NCBI GenBank assembly: GCA_035939775.1
Contig: DASZFO010000354.1
Location: 1-64,000 of the forward strand
DNA from: Pirellulales bacterium
GTDB lineage: Bacteria > Planctomycetota > Planctomycetia > Pirellulales > DATAWG01
Direction of reading: 5' to 3'
DNA: 64,000 nt
Position 1 is the first letter of the stretch. Each line of letters opens with the position of its first letter. Of the stretch, positions 25,001-32,618 are shown piece after piece. The notes under the pieces are model-generated. The model ran no database searches. It was not told the origin of the DNA and saw only the letters and a list, made by a program, of their open reading frames with translations. The position numbers and the translations under genes are program-made.

Positions 25001-27569
25001 TCTTGATCTTTTCCTGCGGGGGCGGATTGCCGTTTCCAGTGTCCCCGGGCTCATCGACGATCCCGTCGCCGTTGTCATCGCGGCCATTGCCGAATGGCCG
25101 ATTGATGTCCATCTTCAGGCCGCCAAACATTTCAGGCGGCATTATCCTTCCAAGTTCGGCGTCGAGCGCCGTAGTAATCTGCGATGCGCTTGCGTTGACC
25201 GGGAGGACCCCGCTTAGCGGGCTTTTGAAGCTATTGTACAGCTTTGCCCGCAAAAGATCGGCGAATTGGAACACCCGGCCGCCGTATGCAGGAAATTTTG
25301 CCGGGTCAATCCCCATTGCTTTCCAATAGGCATCGACATAGTCATGGGCAGCCTGTTGCCGAAAATCGCGCGGCACGGCGAGGCCCGGAACCGGCGAGTC
25401 CCAGCTATCGGTTGTAAGGTCGTTGGTCTTTGCCGCGATTTGCGCCGGTGTGAAGGTGCTCGTGCTAGGATCGAGCGAAGTTAGAAGACTAGCCAAGCGC
25501 GGCGCGAGCGACCGCGCATCGACATCATGCGACCGCAGCACTCGCTCCAATTCGGCGGGCGTGAACGGATTGTCCAATCCTGCTTGTGTCATGCCGCGGC
25601 CGGGCCGCGGGGCGTTCAGGTCAATTCCATAGGGAGTGTCCACCGCCTTGATCAAGGTGGAACTCACGTCAAACACTTCGCTCGTCCAATAGTTTCCGTT
25701 CGTCGCGTTTGCGCCCGGTGTGATGAATAGCGGCTGCCCGCGGTAGTCGAGGCCCACGGTGCGGCGGGACTTCAAGTCGCCGGGAGTGCCGAAGGACGTA
25801 AGCACATCGTATTGACTGTTGGCTTTTGTGACATCTCGGTAATCATTCAGCGGATACTCGAACATCTTGACGGCCGTCATCGGCCGATTGGAGACGGGCG
25901 AAACTCCCATTCCGTGACGACCCTGCGTGGTCGTGTTTATGTTGTTCGGACCGACGCCGAAGATATTCTGCATTTCGTTCGACGAAAGAATCCGCGTTAG
26001 GTCAATGTCGGCCGGGCCAAAGCCCAGTCCGGCCGCAAGTTGTACGGGCGTTCCGCCGGCCAACGGACCAGTCGAGGTTTGTTGAAAGTTCGAATCCTGC
26101 TGGGCATAGCTTCCGTGAGCATTGAGATTCACGCGGCCGTCGAGATCGAGGATCAGCGGCGCGACCAGAACCTTATACGTCCGACCATCCTTCGAGGTCA
26201 TTACTGGTAGACCCGGATCAATCCAGATGCTGTCGGGAACGCCGTTCCCCATGTTGTCGACGTCAAGTGGGGTACTAGACACCCCGGGACCCCCGGGATC
26301 CGTGGAACTCGCGGGAGGCCTGTTAAAGGCGGAGTTGGTCGCAGCACAGAAGATCGGGTGGTCAGTTATGGTAGGACGGAAAAGAACCCTCCGTGCAATG
26401 GAGCGTATTAGGTCGGGAGTGATACTAGGCGTCGATTGTATTCGTTTGTTCCAATACGCATATAAATCTGCGCGATGAAACGACGGCAGGACGCCGCCGG
26501 TGTTGTTCACCAAGCCCAAATACATATTGTTGTAGTCGTAGGCCGTGTAATCGACGTTCGCCCCGCCGTTGCCGGCCGGATCGGTATACGGAGGATTCGA
26601 CGTCGCGTTTGGCTTGAAATAGGCAGGATTGGGCAGTAGGGCGTATTCCGCGTTGATCGGATCCCTCGAATCCTTCAGGCCGTTCCAAACCGTTAACCCT
26701 GTTGTGGGGGGGTCTTTTGACGCACCGGTCCAGTCGTAACCGCGCCCCATGCCGGCGTAGGCCGGGCCATTGACGAGAAAGCTGTCGCCTGGGTAATTCG
26801 TGCTAGGATCGGCAGAGTTCGGATAGAGCAGCCCCGCGTCGGCATGGAACTGCATGACGGTCAGACCGGTGCCGTTGGAAGCCACGATCCGGGCGCTTAG
26901 TCCGGCACAGGGGCCGTTGAGCATTGTCAGGACGCAGCCTTGGTAATAGTAATTGGCGGATTGATAGTTCGTCGGAGTGCTCGCTAAGACGATATTATAG
27001 AACTGCCCGCCGGTGCCCGTTGCGGTCCCCGAATTCTTGCCGACGTTGCCGCGGAAGCTCGCGTTGCCGTAAATCCCTTCGAGCAGGCTCCAGGTGTGGA
27101 AAGGGGAATGGACGTCCGTCGTGTCGCGGAAGAGGACCATTGCCAGGGAATCGAGCAATTGAGCCGGGGAGTCGCCGGATTGCTCGTGGCGGCCGATGGC
27201 TTTGGTCGCCCCGCGTTCCTTGGAGGCCACGAGCACGTAGGTGACCGTCAGCAATACGAACAGCACCAGCACGCTCAGCACGACCAGGAGCAGCACCCCG
27301 CGCCGCCGCCGCTCCGAAGGCCGCCGAGCGAGAGACAAGGGGCGAGGGACGAGGGATGAGGGGCGAGGGACGGACTGCCTGCTCCCCTCGCCCCGTTGCG
27401 GGAGAGGGGCCGGGGGTGAGGGGCTGGAATGATTTTGGATTTTGGATTTTGAATTTCCGACTTCGGACGCGGGGCATCCCGCCGCGAGCGGCGCGGCTAA
27501 CTTCCGTCCTCCGACCTCCGAGCCCCCAGCCCCCAGTCCCCAGTCCCCATCTTGATTGGCAAGCGACAT
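22026..27569 (-). CDS. Very large prepilin-like/GspK-type protein with repeat-derived leader
   Basis: About 1847 residues, last gene of the pilus-like operon. After a long leader comes RRRRG-VLLLVVLSVLVLFVLL, a prepilin or GspK/PilX-type hydrophobic N-terminus. The rest is extracytoplasmic, with segments such as GRDDNGDGIVDEPGD that resemble calcium-binding loops and SPLSGVLPVNASASQI-type helical parts; no enzymatic domain is recognised. GspK minor pseudopilins are about 320 residues, so this is several times the usual size. ATG at 27569 is chosen; a GTG two codons upstream is in frame. Oddity: the first 91 codons are mostly repeats (a GGGGACTGGGG tract, a GGAGAGG..CCTCTCC-type hairpin, and GAGGGGCGAGGGAC tandem repeats) before the cleavage-like Gly at 91. 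Confidence 0.75.
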   Translation of the reverse strand: MSLANQDGDWGLGAGGSEVGGRKLAAPLAAGCPASEVGNSKSKIQNHSSPSPPAPLPQRGEGSRQSVPRPSSLVPRPLSLARRPSERRRRGVLLLVVLSVLVLFVLLTVTYVLVASKERGATKAIGRHEQSGDSPAQLLDSLAMVLFRDTTDVHSPFHTWSLLEGIYGNASFRGNVGKNSGTATGTGGQFYNIVLASTPTNYQSANYYYQGCVLTMLNGPCAGLSARIVASNGTGLTVMQFHADAGLLYPNSADPSTNYPGDSFLVNGPAYAGMGRGYDWTGASKDPPTTGLTVWNGLKDSRDPINAEYALLPNPAYFKPNATSNPPYTDPAGNGGANVDYTAYDYNNMYLGLVNNTGGVLPSFHRADLYAYWNKRIQSTPSITPDLIRSIARRVLFRPTITDHPIFCAATNSAFNRPPASSTDPGGPGVSSTPLDVDNMGNGVPDSIWIDPGLPVMTSKDGRTYKVLVAPLILDLDGRVNLNAHGSYAQQDSNFQQTSTGPLAGGTPVQLAAGLGFGPADIDLTRILSSNEMQNIFGVGPNNINTTTQGRHGMGVSPVSNRPMTAVKMFEYPLNDYRDVTKANSQYDVLTSFGTPGDLKSRRTVGLDYRGQPLFITPGANATNGNYWTSEVFDVSSTLIKAVDTPYGIDLNAPRPGRGMTQAGLDNPFTPAELERVLRSHDVDARSLAPRLASLLTSLDPSTSTFTPAQIAAKTNDLTTDSWDSPVPGLAVPRDFRQQAAHDYVDAYWKAMGIDPAKFPAYGGRVFQFADLLRAKLYNSFKSPLSGVLPVNASASQITTALDAELGRIMPPEMFGGLKMDINRPFGNGRDDNGDGIVDEPGDTGNGNPPPQEKIKSSDFPYWPSSYPASVNLDITDGVATPQMGRQLMARYLYTLVMAFSDFSDPKFSNWTTDPIAAANIQAANARRAAQWAINAVCFRDSSSVMTPFVYHSHIFQSDYAGWKASGDPSQVPPNQAASADLQIVWGCKPPDIVMTETLAFHDRATADTRFDDGPKRKTTDPQDPDPLKNDKNFDQIRVPQGSLFIELYCCRNPSNPIYPTDLYTKDKNTGQWCLELSKQAPDGNPVWRMVITDSTTNLTTAATTNKDTFTIQNDTTDNVTTMKSLIINTFSSALTANVDRIIWFPTVKPPTPATPGLFYNWNQSPIFVPPAAYAVIGPRPKTYVGSIKDPTSYCEKTATSQSITVSANSATSLNTAYSDPQNTDRKQVVGVIIAANPPASWGNVAKTAPQGIGLNVSEPLPTSQYYYPEPTVLDPGTNLTDAYGGTPNATNNGLIGDSAFPFRNNPLELGTGDPNALNRPLSLTGVAKTGTKQLYKHVVLQRLADPRAAWDRVKNPYITVDWMPIDLTTFSGESADPDPDDAIGPVNLSSRQRGGYTNPPPASGNNLWGQPTDALPRDMLGNNVWNFNHQLQHTIGYLNTGFGQGFTQAAAAGGPGAAYAGDPQKPFPWIAWNARPYANVMELLLVPGSSPDRLLMDFSSPGTISASAQTPDPYFAANVSFHAPFQHLLNFFNSTDYHDPADKGDTAGNLYRVLDYLTVPSRFIGSDTVLNPSVFTSTSGQSPFLPPFNKVSNYRDPGRININTVTSSDVLAALIGVPMDPAKGGYPTLLNRLIMSRRGDGKTNNTGLITADQDFPTSVAAPFRAAGAADLVPLANMLHRGVDLSLLRADPTVPPSATGIGTNPERPLFGLDTLKGLGALVGDYNQPTRNSYFYYQGLERIGNNVTTRSNVFAVWLTVGYFEVLPWPQRGINYGPGMTVTSPSSFTPDDIKAHADGFQLGAELGSDTGDIVRHRAFYIFDRSIPVGYERGQNHNVNRAILLRRYIE

Positions 27570-27796
27570 ATTCACACCATTCCGCTTAGGAGCCGGCCCC
27601 TTGCCCAGAAGCCGCCTCGTTGATTTGCTTTTTCTCGTGCCAGGCTCTTTGATTGAACCAAGACAAGCATTTTATTTATGAGGAAACCAGGAAGACAGGA
27701 AGAGAATTCATGTAGATCACGACGCTCGCTCCTGTTTTCCTGGCCTCCTCATAAAAATCCGTTTGGTCGCGGCCATCGGCCGCGCTTTTCCTTGCT

Positions 27797-29341
27797 TCAA
27801 TTCGACCACATCGACGGGCCTTCCAGGCGGACCGTGCGTTCGTATACTGCCACGGCGCCGTCGTAAATGAACGCCCAAAACTTCGGATACGAAGTGCCTT
27901 GCCAGTCCTTCCAATACGGCTGCTGTACGATTGCCATGTTCAAATCGGGGCCGCTAATCGTAAGATTGCGGGCATAATACTTGGCCGATCGATTTGGATT
28001 GCTCGGATCGTTGTTGATGTTCGGGGACAAAATCGGTCCCGCCGAGACCACTCGATACCAGCGAAAGAACGGCCGCTGGGTCTGGCCGCTCGAATCCTTG
28101 GGCGCGTTGATGTCGTATACCATCGTTCCGAGCATGATCCATTCGCCGACGTTGACCGCCAAGTTCGGACGTTCCGTGACGGAAATGGGAGGGACAGCCA
28201 CCTCATCAGTAATCTGCAGCTCGCCCGCCCCGATGCCAACCGCAGGCGCCGGCACGCCAGCGATCGACGTGCCGGTAAAGGTCGCCACATCAGCCCGTTC
28301 CGCGCTGATGTTCACATTGTTGACCACCGTGCCCGGAGCGACCGCCGTTGGCCGTTGGTTGAAGACGACGATCGACAGAGTCATCAAGTTGCGGTTCACT
28401 GGCTTCCCAGGGTCTCGCGGCGTCGTCGAAGTTGCCGGTGTCGGGGGCACAAGCTCATCACCGTAGACGGGCACAAGTGTGGCGAGCCAACTGTAGCGGC
28501 CATCAAAGGCCCGCTTGGTGCCATTCGAGTTGAATCCGCCGATCGGAACCGCATCCGGGTCGCCGCCGGGAATGGTGAACGCCAGATCGTCCTGCGAGAC
28601 GGAAGCCTGATCGGCCGCCGACCCCAGCACGGTCGAGAGCGTCAACCGCGCCATGGACACCGGGGGCGACGAGGCCGAGCCATTGCTCGCGAACGTGCCG
28701 ACGACCGGATACTTCGCCGCAAACCGATTGATGATGAGCGGATCAATTGCCACCGGCGGAAATGCCTGCGGCGCGGTAATTTCCCTACCCGTTTGATTCA
28801 CTGTGTCGCACAACACCGCGCCTACGTCCGTGGGCTGGTCGAAAACGCAAAAGTTCGCATTGTTCGAATAGCGCCAATTGTCCGGGCGGAGGAAACCGCG
28901 CGTCTTGAGTTCGCGGGTGGCGATTTGCCCAACCTGCGATTTGCGGTCGTCGACCGTCGAGCGCTGGATCTGCAATCCGGCCACGGGCAACAGCGAGGCC
29001 ACGCTCACCAGCCCCACCGCCAGCACGAAGATCGACATCAGCACCTCGAGCAGGGTGATGCCACGTGAGGGGCGAGGGACGAGGGACGAGGGGCGCGGGA
29101 AACTGTAGCAGGCACACTCCGTGTGCCGTCCGCCGGGATTGGTTATGGCACGCGGAGCGAGTGAGGAGGGGCGAAGCGAATTCTCCCCTCTCCATTTGGC
29201 GGGAGAGGGGTCGGGGGTGAGGGGGTAGCGCGTCAGCCGGCGCAGCACCCTCACCCAGGCCCTCTCCCGTCGAGGGAGAGGGAGACTCGACTTTCCCGGT
29301 CTTGTCGCGCCAAGCGGAGTGTGCCTACTACGGTTGAACAT
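27797..29341 (-). CDS. Pseudopilin, GspI/PilV-like, with repeat-derived leader
   Basis: About 514 residues. The prepilin N-terminus is RG-ITLLEVLMSIFVLAVGLVS with the conserved Glu at +5, followed by SLLPVAGLQIQRS and TRELKTRGF, like GspI/PilV minor pseudopilins but with a long globular C-terminus of unknown fold. The ATG at 29341 comes one base after the stop of the upstream gene (TAA at 29343-29345), a coupled start; a GTG at 29353 is also in frame. Oddity: between that ATG and the cleavage Gly there are 94 codons made of repeats: half of a GTAGTAGGCACAC repeat directly after codon 4, two CTCTCCC hairpins, the other GGCACAC half and GAGGGGCGAGGG tracts. Without these the leader would be only a few residues. 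Confidence 0.8.
   Translation of the reverse strand: MFNRSRHTPLGATRPGKSSLPLPRRERAWVRVLRRLTRYPLTPDPSPAKWRGENSLRPSSLAPRAITNPGGRHTECACYSFPRPSSLVPRPSRGITLLEVLMSIFVLAVGLVSVASLLPVAGLQIQRSTVDDRKSQVGQIATRELKTRGFLRPDNWRYSNNANFCVFDQPTDVGAVLCDTVNQTGREITAPQAFPPVAIDPLIINRFAAKYPVVGTFASNGSASSPPVSMARLTLSTVLGSAADQASVSQDDLAFTIPGGDPDAVPIGGFNSNGTKRAFDGRYSWLATLVPVYGDELVPPTPATSTTPRDPGKPVNRNLMTLSIVVFNQRPTAVAPGTVVNNVNISAERADVATFTGTSIAGVPAPAVGIGAGELQITDEVAVPPISVTERPNLAVNVGEWIMLGTMVYDINAPKDSSGQTQRPFFRWYRVVSAGPILSPNINNDPSNPNRSAKYYARNLTISGPDLNMAIVQQPYWKDWQGTSYPKFWAFIYDGAVAVYERTVRLEGPSMWSN
29105..29331. repeat. Split GTAGCAGGCACAC inverted repeat with nested CTCTCCC hairpins
   Basis: A GTAGCAGGCACACTCCGTGT arm begins at 29105 and its partner GCGGAGTGTGCCTACTAC lies at 29314-29331. 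Between them are two hairpins of the CTCTCCC family (about 29186-29210, and 29260-29282 with arms CCCTCTCCC and GGGAGAGGG). This looks like repeats inserted into an older repeat, all within the leader of the GspI-like gene. Confidence 0.8.
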
Positions 29342-29342
29342 C

Positions 29343-30716
29343 TTAATTTCCACCCGAGACTTGGTTGCCGCTGGCGTAGCGGCGGGAGTTCATCACAGCG
29401 TTGATGACGCCCGCCCATTCCGCGGGGTTTTGCGGGTATTGGCCGCTGGTCGTATAAGCGGGCGGCACGCCGGCTGGCGAATTCACAAATGCGGGCTGTA
29501 GAGGCGCAACATCCGTTGTCGTCACCAATCCCGACTGCCGCGTTACGCTCACCCAGCGGCATTCGGGGTCTTGATAGTTGGGCAAATGGCTCGGATCGTT
29601 CTGCACCGGGCCCGCCGCCGACAGAATCTTCTCGATCTTCCCGACAAGAAAATAAGCGCCGGACAGCGGCGCGGTTTGGTAGTTGAATGGGTTATTGACA
29701 ACGTATGGCGTAGGCGGCGTCCCAATCGTGTAAAACTTGTACGTACAGGAATAGTAAAGCTGATCGAGCGTCCCTGCCGAATTGAACGTGACGATCACCG
29801 GGCCGCACGTATCCGGTATCGGCACGCCGGCCGGGCCTGGAACCGTCGGCGATTTGGTGTTGATGGTACCGAGCGCGCCGAACATCGCTCGCATCGAAGC
29901 AAGCGGGTTGCTCGGGTAAGTATCGCCTGTCGCGGCAGCGACGATCGCTGGCGTCTGCGGCGGTGCCAAGTCGACTCCCGAAAAATACCAGTCGATCGCC
30001 GCGCCGTCGGAGAGTTGCACAGGCGGATCGACTGTCTTGACCGGCTGGCGGAAGATCTGGAATGGGACGGCGACCGCTTTCTGCGGAAACACCGCGTTTG
30101 GGTACAGCGGTGTCACAAGCAGATTATTGCTCGTGATGTAATAGTCGGGCGGAGAAGGCGTGGGCGCCGAAGGGTCCGTCGTCACCACGAATAGGTCGCC
30201 GCGATAATTAAAGCGAATCAGGTCGCCGTTGCGGATCAATTTTTGCGTCGTCGGCGGGTTCGTGCTGTTGTTGTAAGCCGATAAGCCTGAAAAGGTCGGC
30301 GGCGCGAACCCAGTGGGGCCCTTCGGGCCATTGATTTGCACGTTAAAGGGCGGGTTTGTTAACGCGTTCCAACCCGCGGGGAAATTGATTGCGGCCGAAT
30401 AGCCGACATCATCGCCGGCATACGGCGGCGGGACCTCGACGAGATATATCTCCATCGAAGCGTAGGGGTTGTTCTTCATCGGCTGGAACAAGACGCCGAC
30501 GGAGCGGCCGCTCGAGATCGCCCGCGTTTGGGCGGTCGAGAGCATGGTGCTCACTAGCCGAGCCCCTTCGCGCAGCCGCCGCGAATCGGAAGCGGACGAC
30601 AAGATCGGGATCATCGCCGAGGTCAGGATCACCATGATAATGATCACGACCAACAACTCCATCAGCGTGAAGCCGCAGCGGGACTCGCGATGAATTGCGT
30701 TGGGTTTGCCGCTCAT
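29343..30716 (-). CDS. Pseudopilin, GspH-like
   Basis: About 457 residues. A short basic leader ending RCG is followed by FTLMELLVVIIIMVILTSAM, a textbook prepilin N-terminus with Glu at +5. ASDSRRLREGARLVSTMLSTAQTRAISSG follows in parts, matching the helix of GspH/FimT minor pseudopilins. The C-terminal globular part is long. ATG at 30716 gives a 15-residue leader; a TTG eight codons upstream is in frame but less likely. This is the only one of the six prepilin-like genes here whose leader contains no repeat sequence, so it serves as the internal reference. It lies between the pseudopilin genes at 30745 and 27797, with coupling to the latter. Confidence 0.85.
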   Translation of the reverse strand: MSGKPNAIHRESRCGFTLMELLVVIIIMVILTSAMIPILSSASDSRRLREGARLVSTMLSTAQTRAISSGRSVGVLFQPMKNNPYASMEIYLVEVPPPYAGDDVGYSAAINFPAGWNALTNPPFNVQINGPKGPTGFAPPTFSGLSAYNNSTNPPTTQKLIRNGDLIRFNYRGDLFVVTTDPSAPTPSPPDYYITSNNLLVTPLYPNAVFPQKAVAVPFQIFRQPVKTVDPPVQLSDGAAIDWYFSGVDLAPPQTPAIVAAATGDTYPSNPLASMRAMFGALGTINTKSPTVPGPAGVPIPDTCGPVIVTFNSAGTLDQLYYSCTYKFYTIGTPPTPYVVNNPFNYQTAPLSGAYFLVGKIEKILSAAGPVQNDPSHLPNYQDPECRWVSVTRQSGLVTTTDVAPLQPAFVNSPAGVPPAYTTSGQYPQNPAEWAGVINAVMNSRRYASGNQVSGGN

Positions 30717-30744
30717 ATCGTTGGCTCTTTTCCGTACCAATTAG

Positions 30745-32604
30745 TTACCGCGCCCCGATCAATTGGTTGGTGATGTTGTCGCTGATTCCGAGGCTACGGG
30801 ATGCACTTCCGGGCGGCAAATAATTACCCTGATCGTCGAAAATCGCGGCCGTCCCAATCGGGCCGGGTCCAGTCGGCGGAACCGGAAAATCGGTCGTGTC
30901 CGTCAGGCTGGCGAAAGGGTTGTTGCGTGGGTTCGACGTATTGACGTAATGAAAGGTTTTCCCGGATTTTGAAACCATATCGAAATAACCGTCCGGGCCA
31001 GCAGAGTAGATCAGCGGGTAGAGCGCGAACGTCACAGGTTTGTCCGTTTGTGGCAGGCCGGTCGTGTTGTCGTAAACAATCGGATGGCCATAGATTCCGG
31101 TCGGGTCAGTCTGATCCGGCATCCGTCCGTCCGTATATGTTTTCCCGCCAACCGGACTTGCCGGGAAGGGATTGGGGGCCGGCTGCAACGGCGAATAAAA
31201 CGCCGGTGCCCAGCGAAGAAATCCAATCGGCTTTCCCCATGCGTCGAGAAAAACCTTGTGGCCCGAATGGTCGTAGTCGCCAATGTCGCCCTCCGAAAAA
31301 TTCTCCATGATATCGGGGTCGTCCATTCCGATCGTCATCATCAGATAGAGGCATTTTGCGCCCTCATAGGCGTTCGGAACCTTGGTGAAATCCATGACGC
31401 CATTTTGGTTTGCCTCTGGAACCTGTCCCCAATAGGCGTTCGTCACGGCAGGCAGCAACATGCTCACGACAGCCGGTTGCGTTGGATTGGCCACGTCATT
31501 GTAGGTAATCGGAGCCGCCGGATTACTGTTATCGGCGACCGTGATTAGCGCTGGCGCATCGAGATCCGTCCAGCGCTCCGGCATTTCCATTCGCATCAAT
31601 TGTCGTATAACGTCGCACCGGATCGTGGCGAGCGCCTTCAAAGGCGTCGGCTTCGGAATCGGATTCCCCATCATGTCAAACGGGCCATTAGCTGGATCGA
31701 GCACCTCGCCAGGCATCGTGATCGGCAGCCGCCGAGTGCGGTAGGATTCGTATTTCTGCATCACGAGCGCATTGAGCCGGGCGATGAGGGAACGGGTCTT
31801 GGCGATTTGGGCCGCTTCCTGCGCGCCGGCCACCGCCAGGGCCATCGCCGCCGCTAGGATCGCCATGATCGCCATCACCACCATGAGTTCGACGAGCGTG
31901 AAAGCGCCATGCACCCTCACCCCGGCCCTCTCCCGTCGAGGGAGAGGGACAAAGCGCTGAGCGCGGCGGGGCCGCGAGGCCAGAGTAGCAGGCACACTCC
32001 GTGTGCCGTCCGCCTGCCTCTGTTGCACGGCATGCACATTGCCTGTGTTGACGCCGTTCGTCGGAGTTGGTTGCGGCACACGGAGTGTGCCTACTACATT
32101 GCCGGCGGCGACGCGACCAGAAACGAGGGTCGAGGGACGAGAGGCGAGGGGCGAGGGGTGAGCAATTCCTCGGCCTGAAAGGCCGGAGGAGCCCAGCCCA
32201 GGGTGGAGCGACGTTCTCTGCCAGGAGAACGGAGCGGAACCCTGGGACGGCCGAAGCCTCCCGCACGCTTGCGGCCTGAAAGGCCGCCGGAGGGCGCGCG
32301 ACACAACGGAGCCCAATCCAACGGCTCGCTGGGTGATGTCGATGCAGGAATTCCGTCGCCCGTTCAGGGCTAAGAGCCTATCCGAAAACGGCCCGCGGAG
32401 AGGGGGACAGTCCCCTTTTGTTCCGAAGACTCCACAAAAGGCGACAGTCCCCGGCCGTTTTCGGATAGGCTCTAAGAGTTCGTTGGACATCGCATACCCA
32501 GGGTTTCGCTCGCCCGCCCTAACGGACGGACTTGCTTCACCCTGGGCTGGGCTCCGTTGGCCTTTCAGGCCATGCAGTAGCGGGATTGATTCGATTGCCG
32601 CCAT
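30745..32604 (-). CDS. Pseudopilin (paralogue of the gene at 32619-33848), leader inflated by nested repeats
   Basis: The recognisable protein starts at HG-AFTLVELMVVMAIMAILAA (A codon at 31905) and continues GAQEAAQIAKTRSLIARLNA, nearly identical to the upstream paralogue, then about 380 residues including ENFSEGDIGDYDHSGHKVF. The frame stays open 233 codons further upstream to an ATG at 32604, only 14 bases after the preceding stop, but almost all of that DNA is repeats: two copies of a GGCCTGAAAGGCC/AGCCCAGGG element, GGGGACTGTCCCC element copy D, a complete GTAGCAGGCACAC element and a CTCTCCC hairpin. An alternative is a GTG at 31920, giving a five-residue leader, with GGGAGAGGG from the last hairpin as ribosome-binding site. 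Which start is used cannot be settled from sequence. Confidence 0.75.
   Translation of the reverse strand: MAAIESIPLLHGLKGQRSPAQGEASPSVRAGERNPGYAMSNELLEPIRKRPGTVAFCGVFGTKGDCPPLRGPFSDRLLALNGRRNSCIDITQRAVGLGSVVSRALRRPFRPQACGRLRPSQGSAPFSWQRTSLHPGLGSSGLSGRGIAHPSPLASRPSTLVSGRVAAGNVVGTLRVPQPTPTNGVNTGNVHAVQQRQADGTRSVPATLASRPRRAQRFVPLPRRERAGVRVHGAFTLVELMVVMAIMAILAAAMALAVAGAQEAAQIAKTRSLIARLNALVMQKYESYRTRRLPITMPGEVLDPANGPFDMMGNPIPKPTPLKALATIRCDVIRQLMRMEMPERWTDLDAPALITVADNSNPAAPITYNDVANPTQPAVVSMLLPAVTNAYWGQVPEANQNGVMDFTKVPNAYEGAKCLYLMMTIGMDDPDIMENFSEGDIGDYDHSGHKVFLDAWGKPIGFLRWAPAFYSPLQPAPNPFPASPVGGKTYTDGRMPDQTDPTGIYGHPIVYDNTTGLPQTDKPVTFALYPLIYSAGPDGYFDMVSKSGKTFHYVNTSNPRNNPFASLTDTTDFPVPPTGPGPIGTAAIFDDQGNYLPPGSASRSLGISDNITNQLIGAR
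31926..31948. repeat. CTCTCCC hairpin repeat
   Basis: Arms CCCTCTCCC (31926-31934) and GGGAGAGGG (31940-31948) with loop GTCGA, preceded by CCCTCACCCCGG. The same unit occurs at 29260-29282 (identical arms and loop) and, with variations, at 20858-20877, about 27385-27420, about 29186-29210 and 35150-35169. Confidence 0.85.
31985..32097. repeat. GTAGCAGGCACAC inverted-repeat element, complete copy
   Basis: Arms of 23 bases at 31985-32007 and 32075-32097 pair at 22 of 23 positions (left begins GTAGCAGGCACACTCC, right ends GTGTGCCTACTAC), enclosing about 67 bases. Half copies lie at 21519, 29105 and 29314. The element lies in the open leader region of the pseudopilin gene at 30745-32604. Confidence 0.85.
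32172..32245. repeat. GGCCTGAAAGGCC / AGCCCAGGG repeat, copy 1
   Basis: GGCCTGAAAGGCC (32172-32184) is followed by AGCCCAGCCCAGGGTGGAGC and, after about 30 bases, AACCCTGGGA. A second GGCCTGAAAGGCC stands at 32273-32285. The opposite-orientation copy is at 32497-32571. Confidence 0.75.
32374..32472. repeat. GGGGACTGTCCCC element, copy D
   Basis: Outer arms GAGCCTATCCGAAAACGGCC (32374-32393) and its perfect complement at 32453-32472 enclose GGGGACAGTCCCC (32403-32415), TTTTGT..ACAAAA (32416-32439) and GGCGACAGTCCCC (32440-32452). The seven bases CTAAGAG occur at both edges (32370-32376 and 32472-32478), possibly a target duplication. It is read through in frame by the pseudopilin leader. Confidence 0.92.
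32497..32571. repeat. GGCCTGAAAGGCC / AGCCCAGGG repeat, copy 2 (opposite orientation)
   Basis: CCCAGGGTTTCGCTCGCCC opens the unit and CACCCTGGGCTGGGCTCCG followed by GGCCTTTCAGGCC (32559-32571) closes it; arms CCCAGGGT and ACCCTGGG pair. It is the reverse-oriented relative of the unit at 32172. It begins only ten codons after the ATG at 32604. Confidence 0.75.
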
Positions 32605-32618
32605 ACGAACACACGCGC

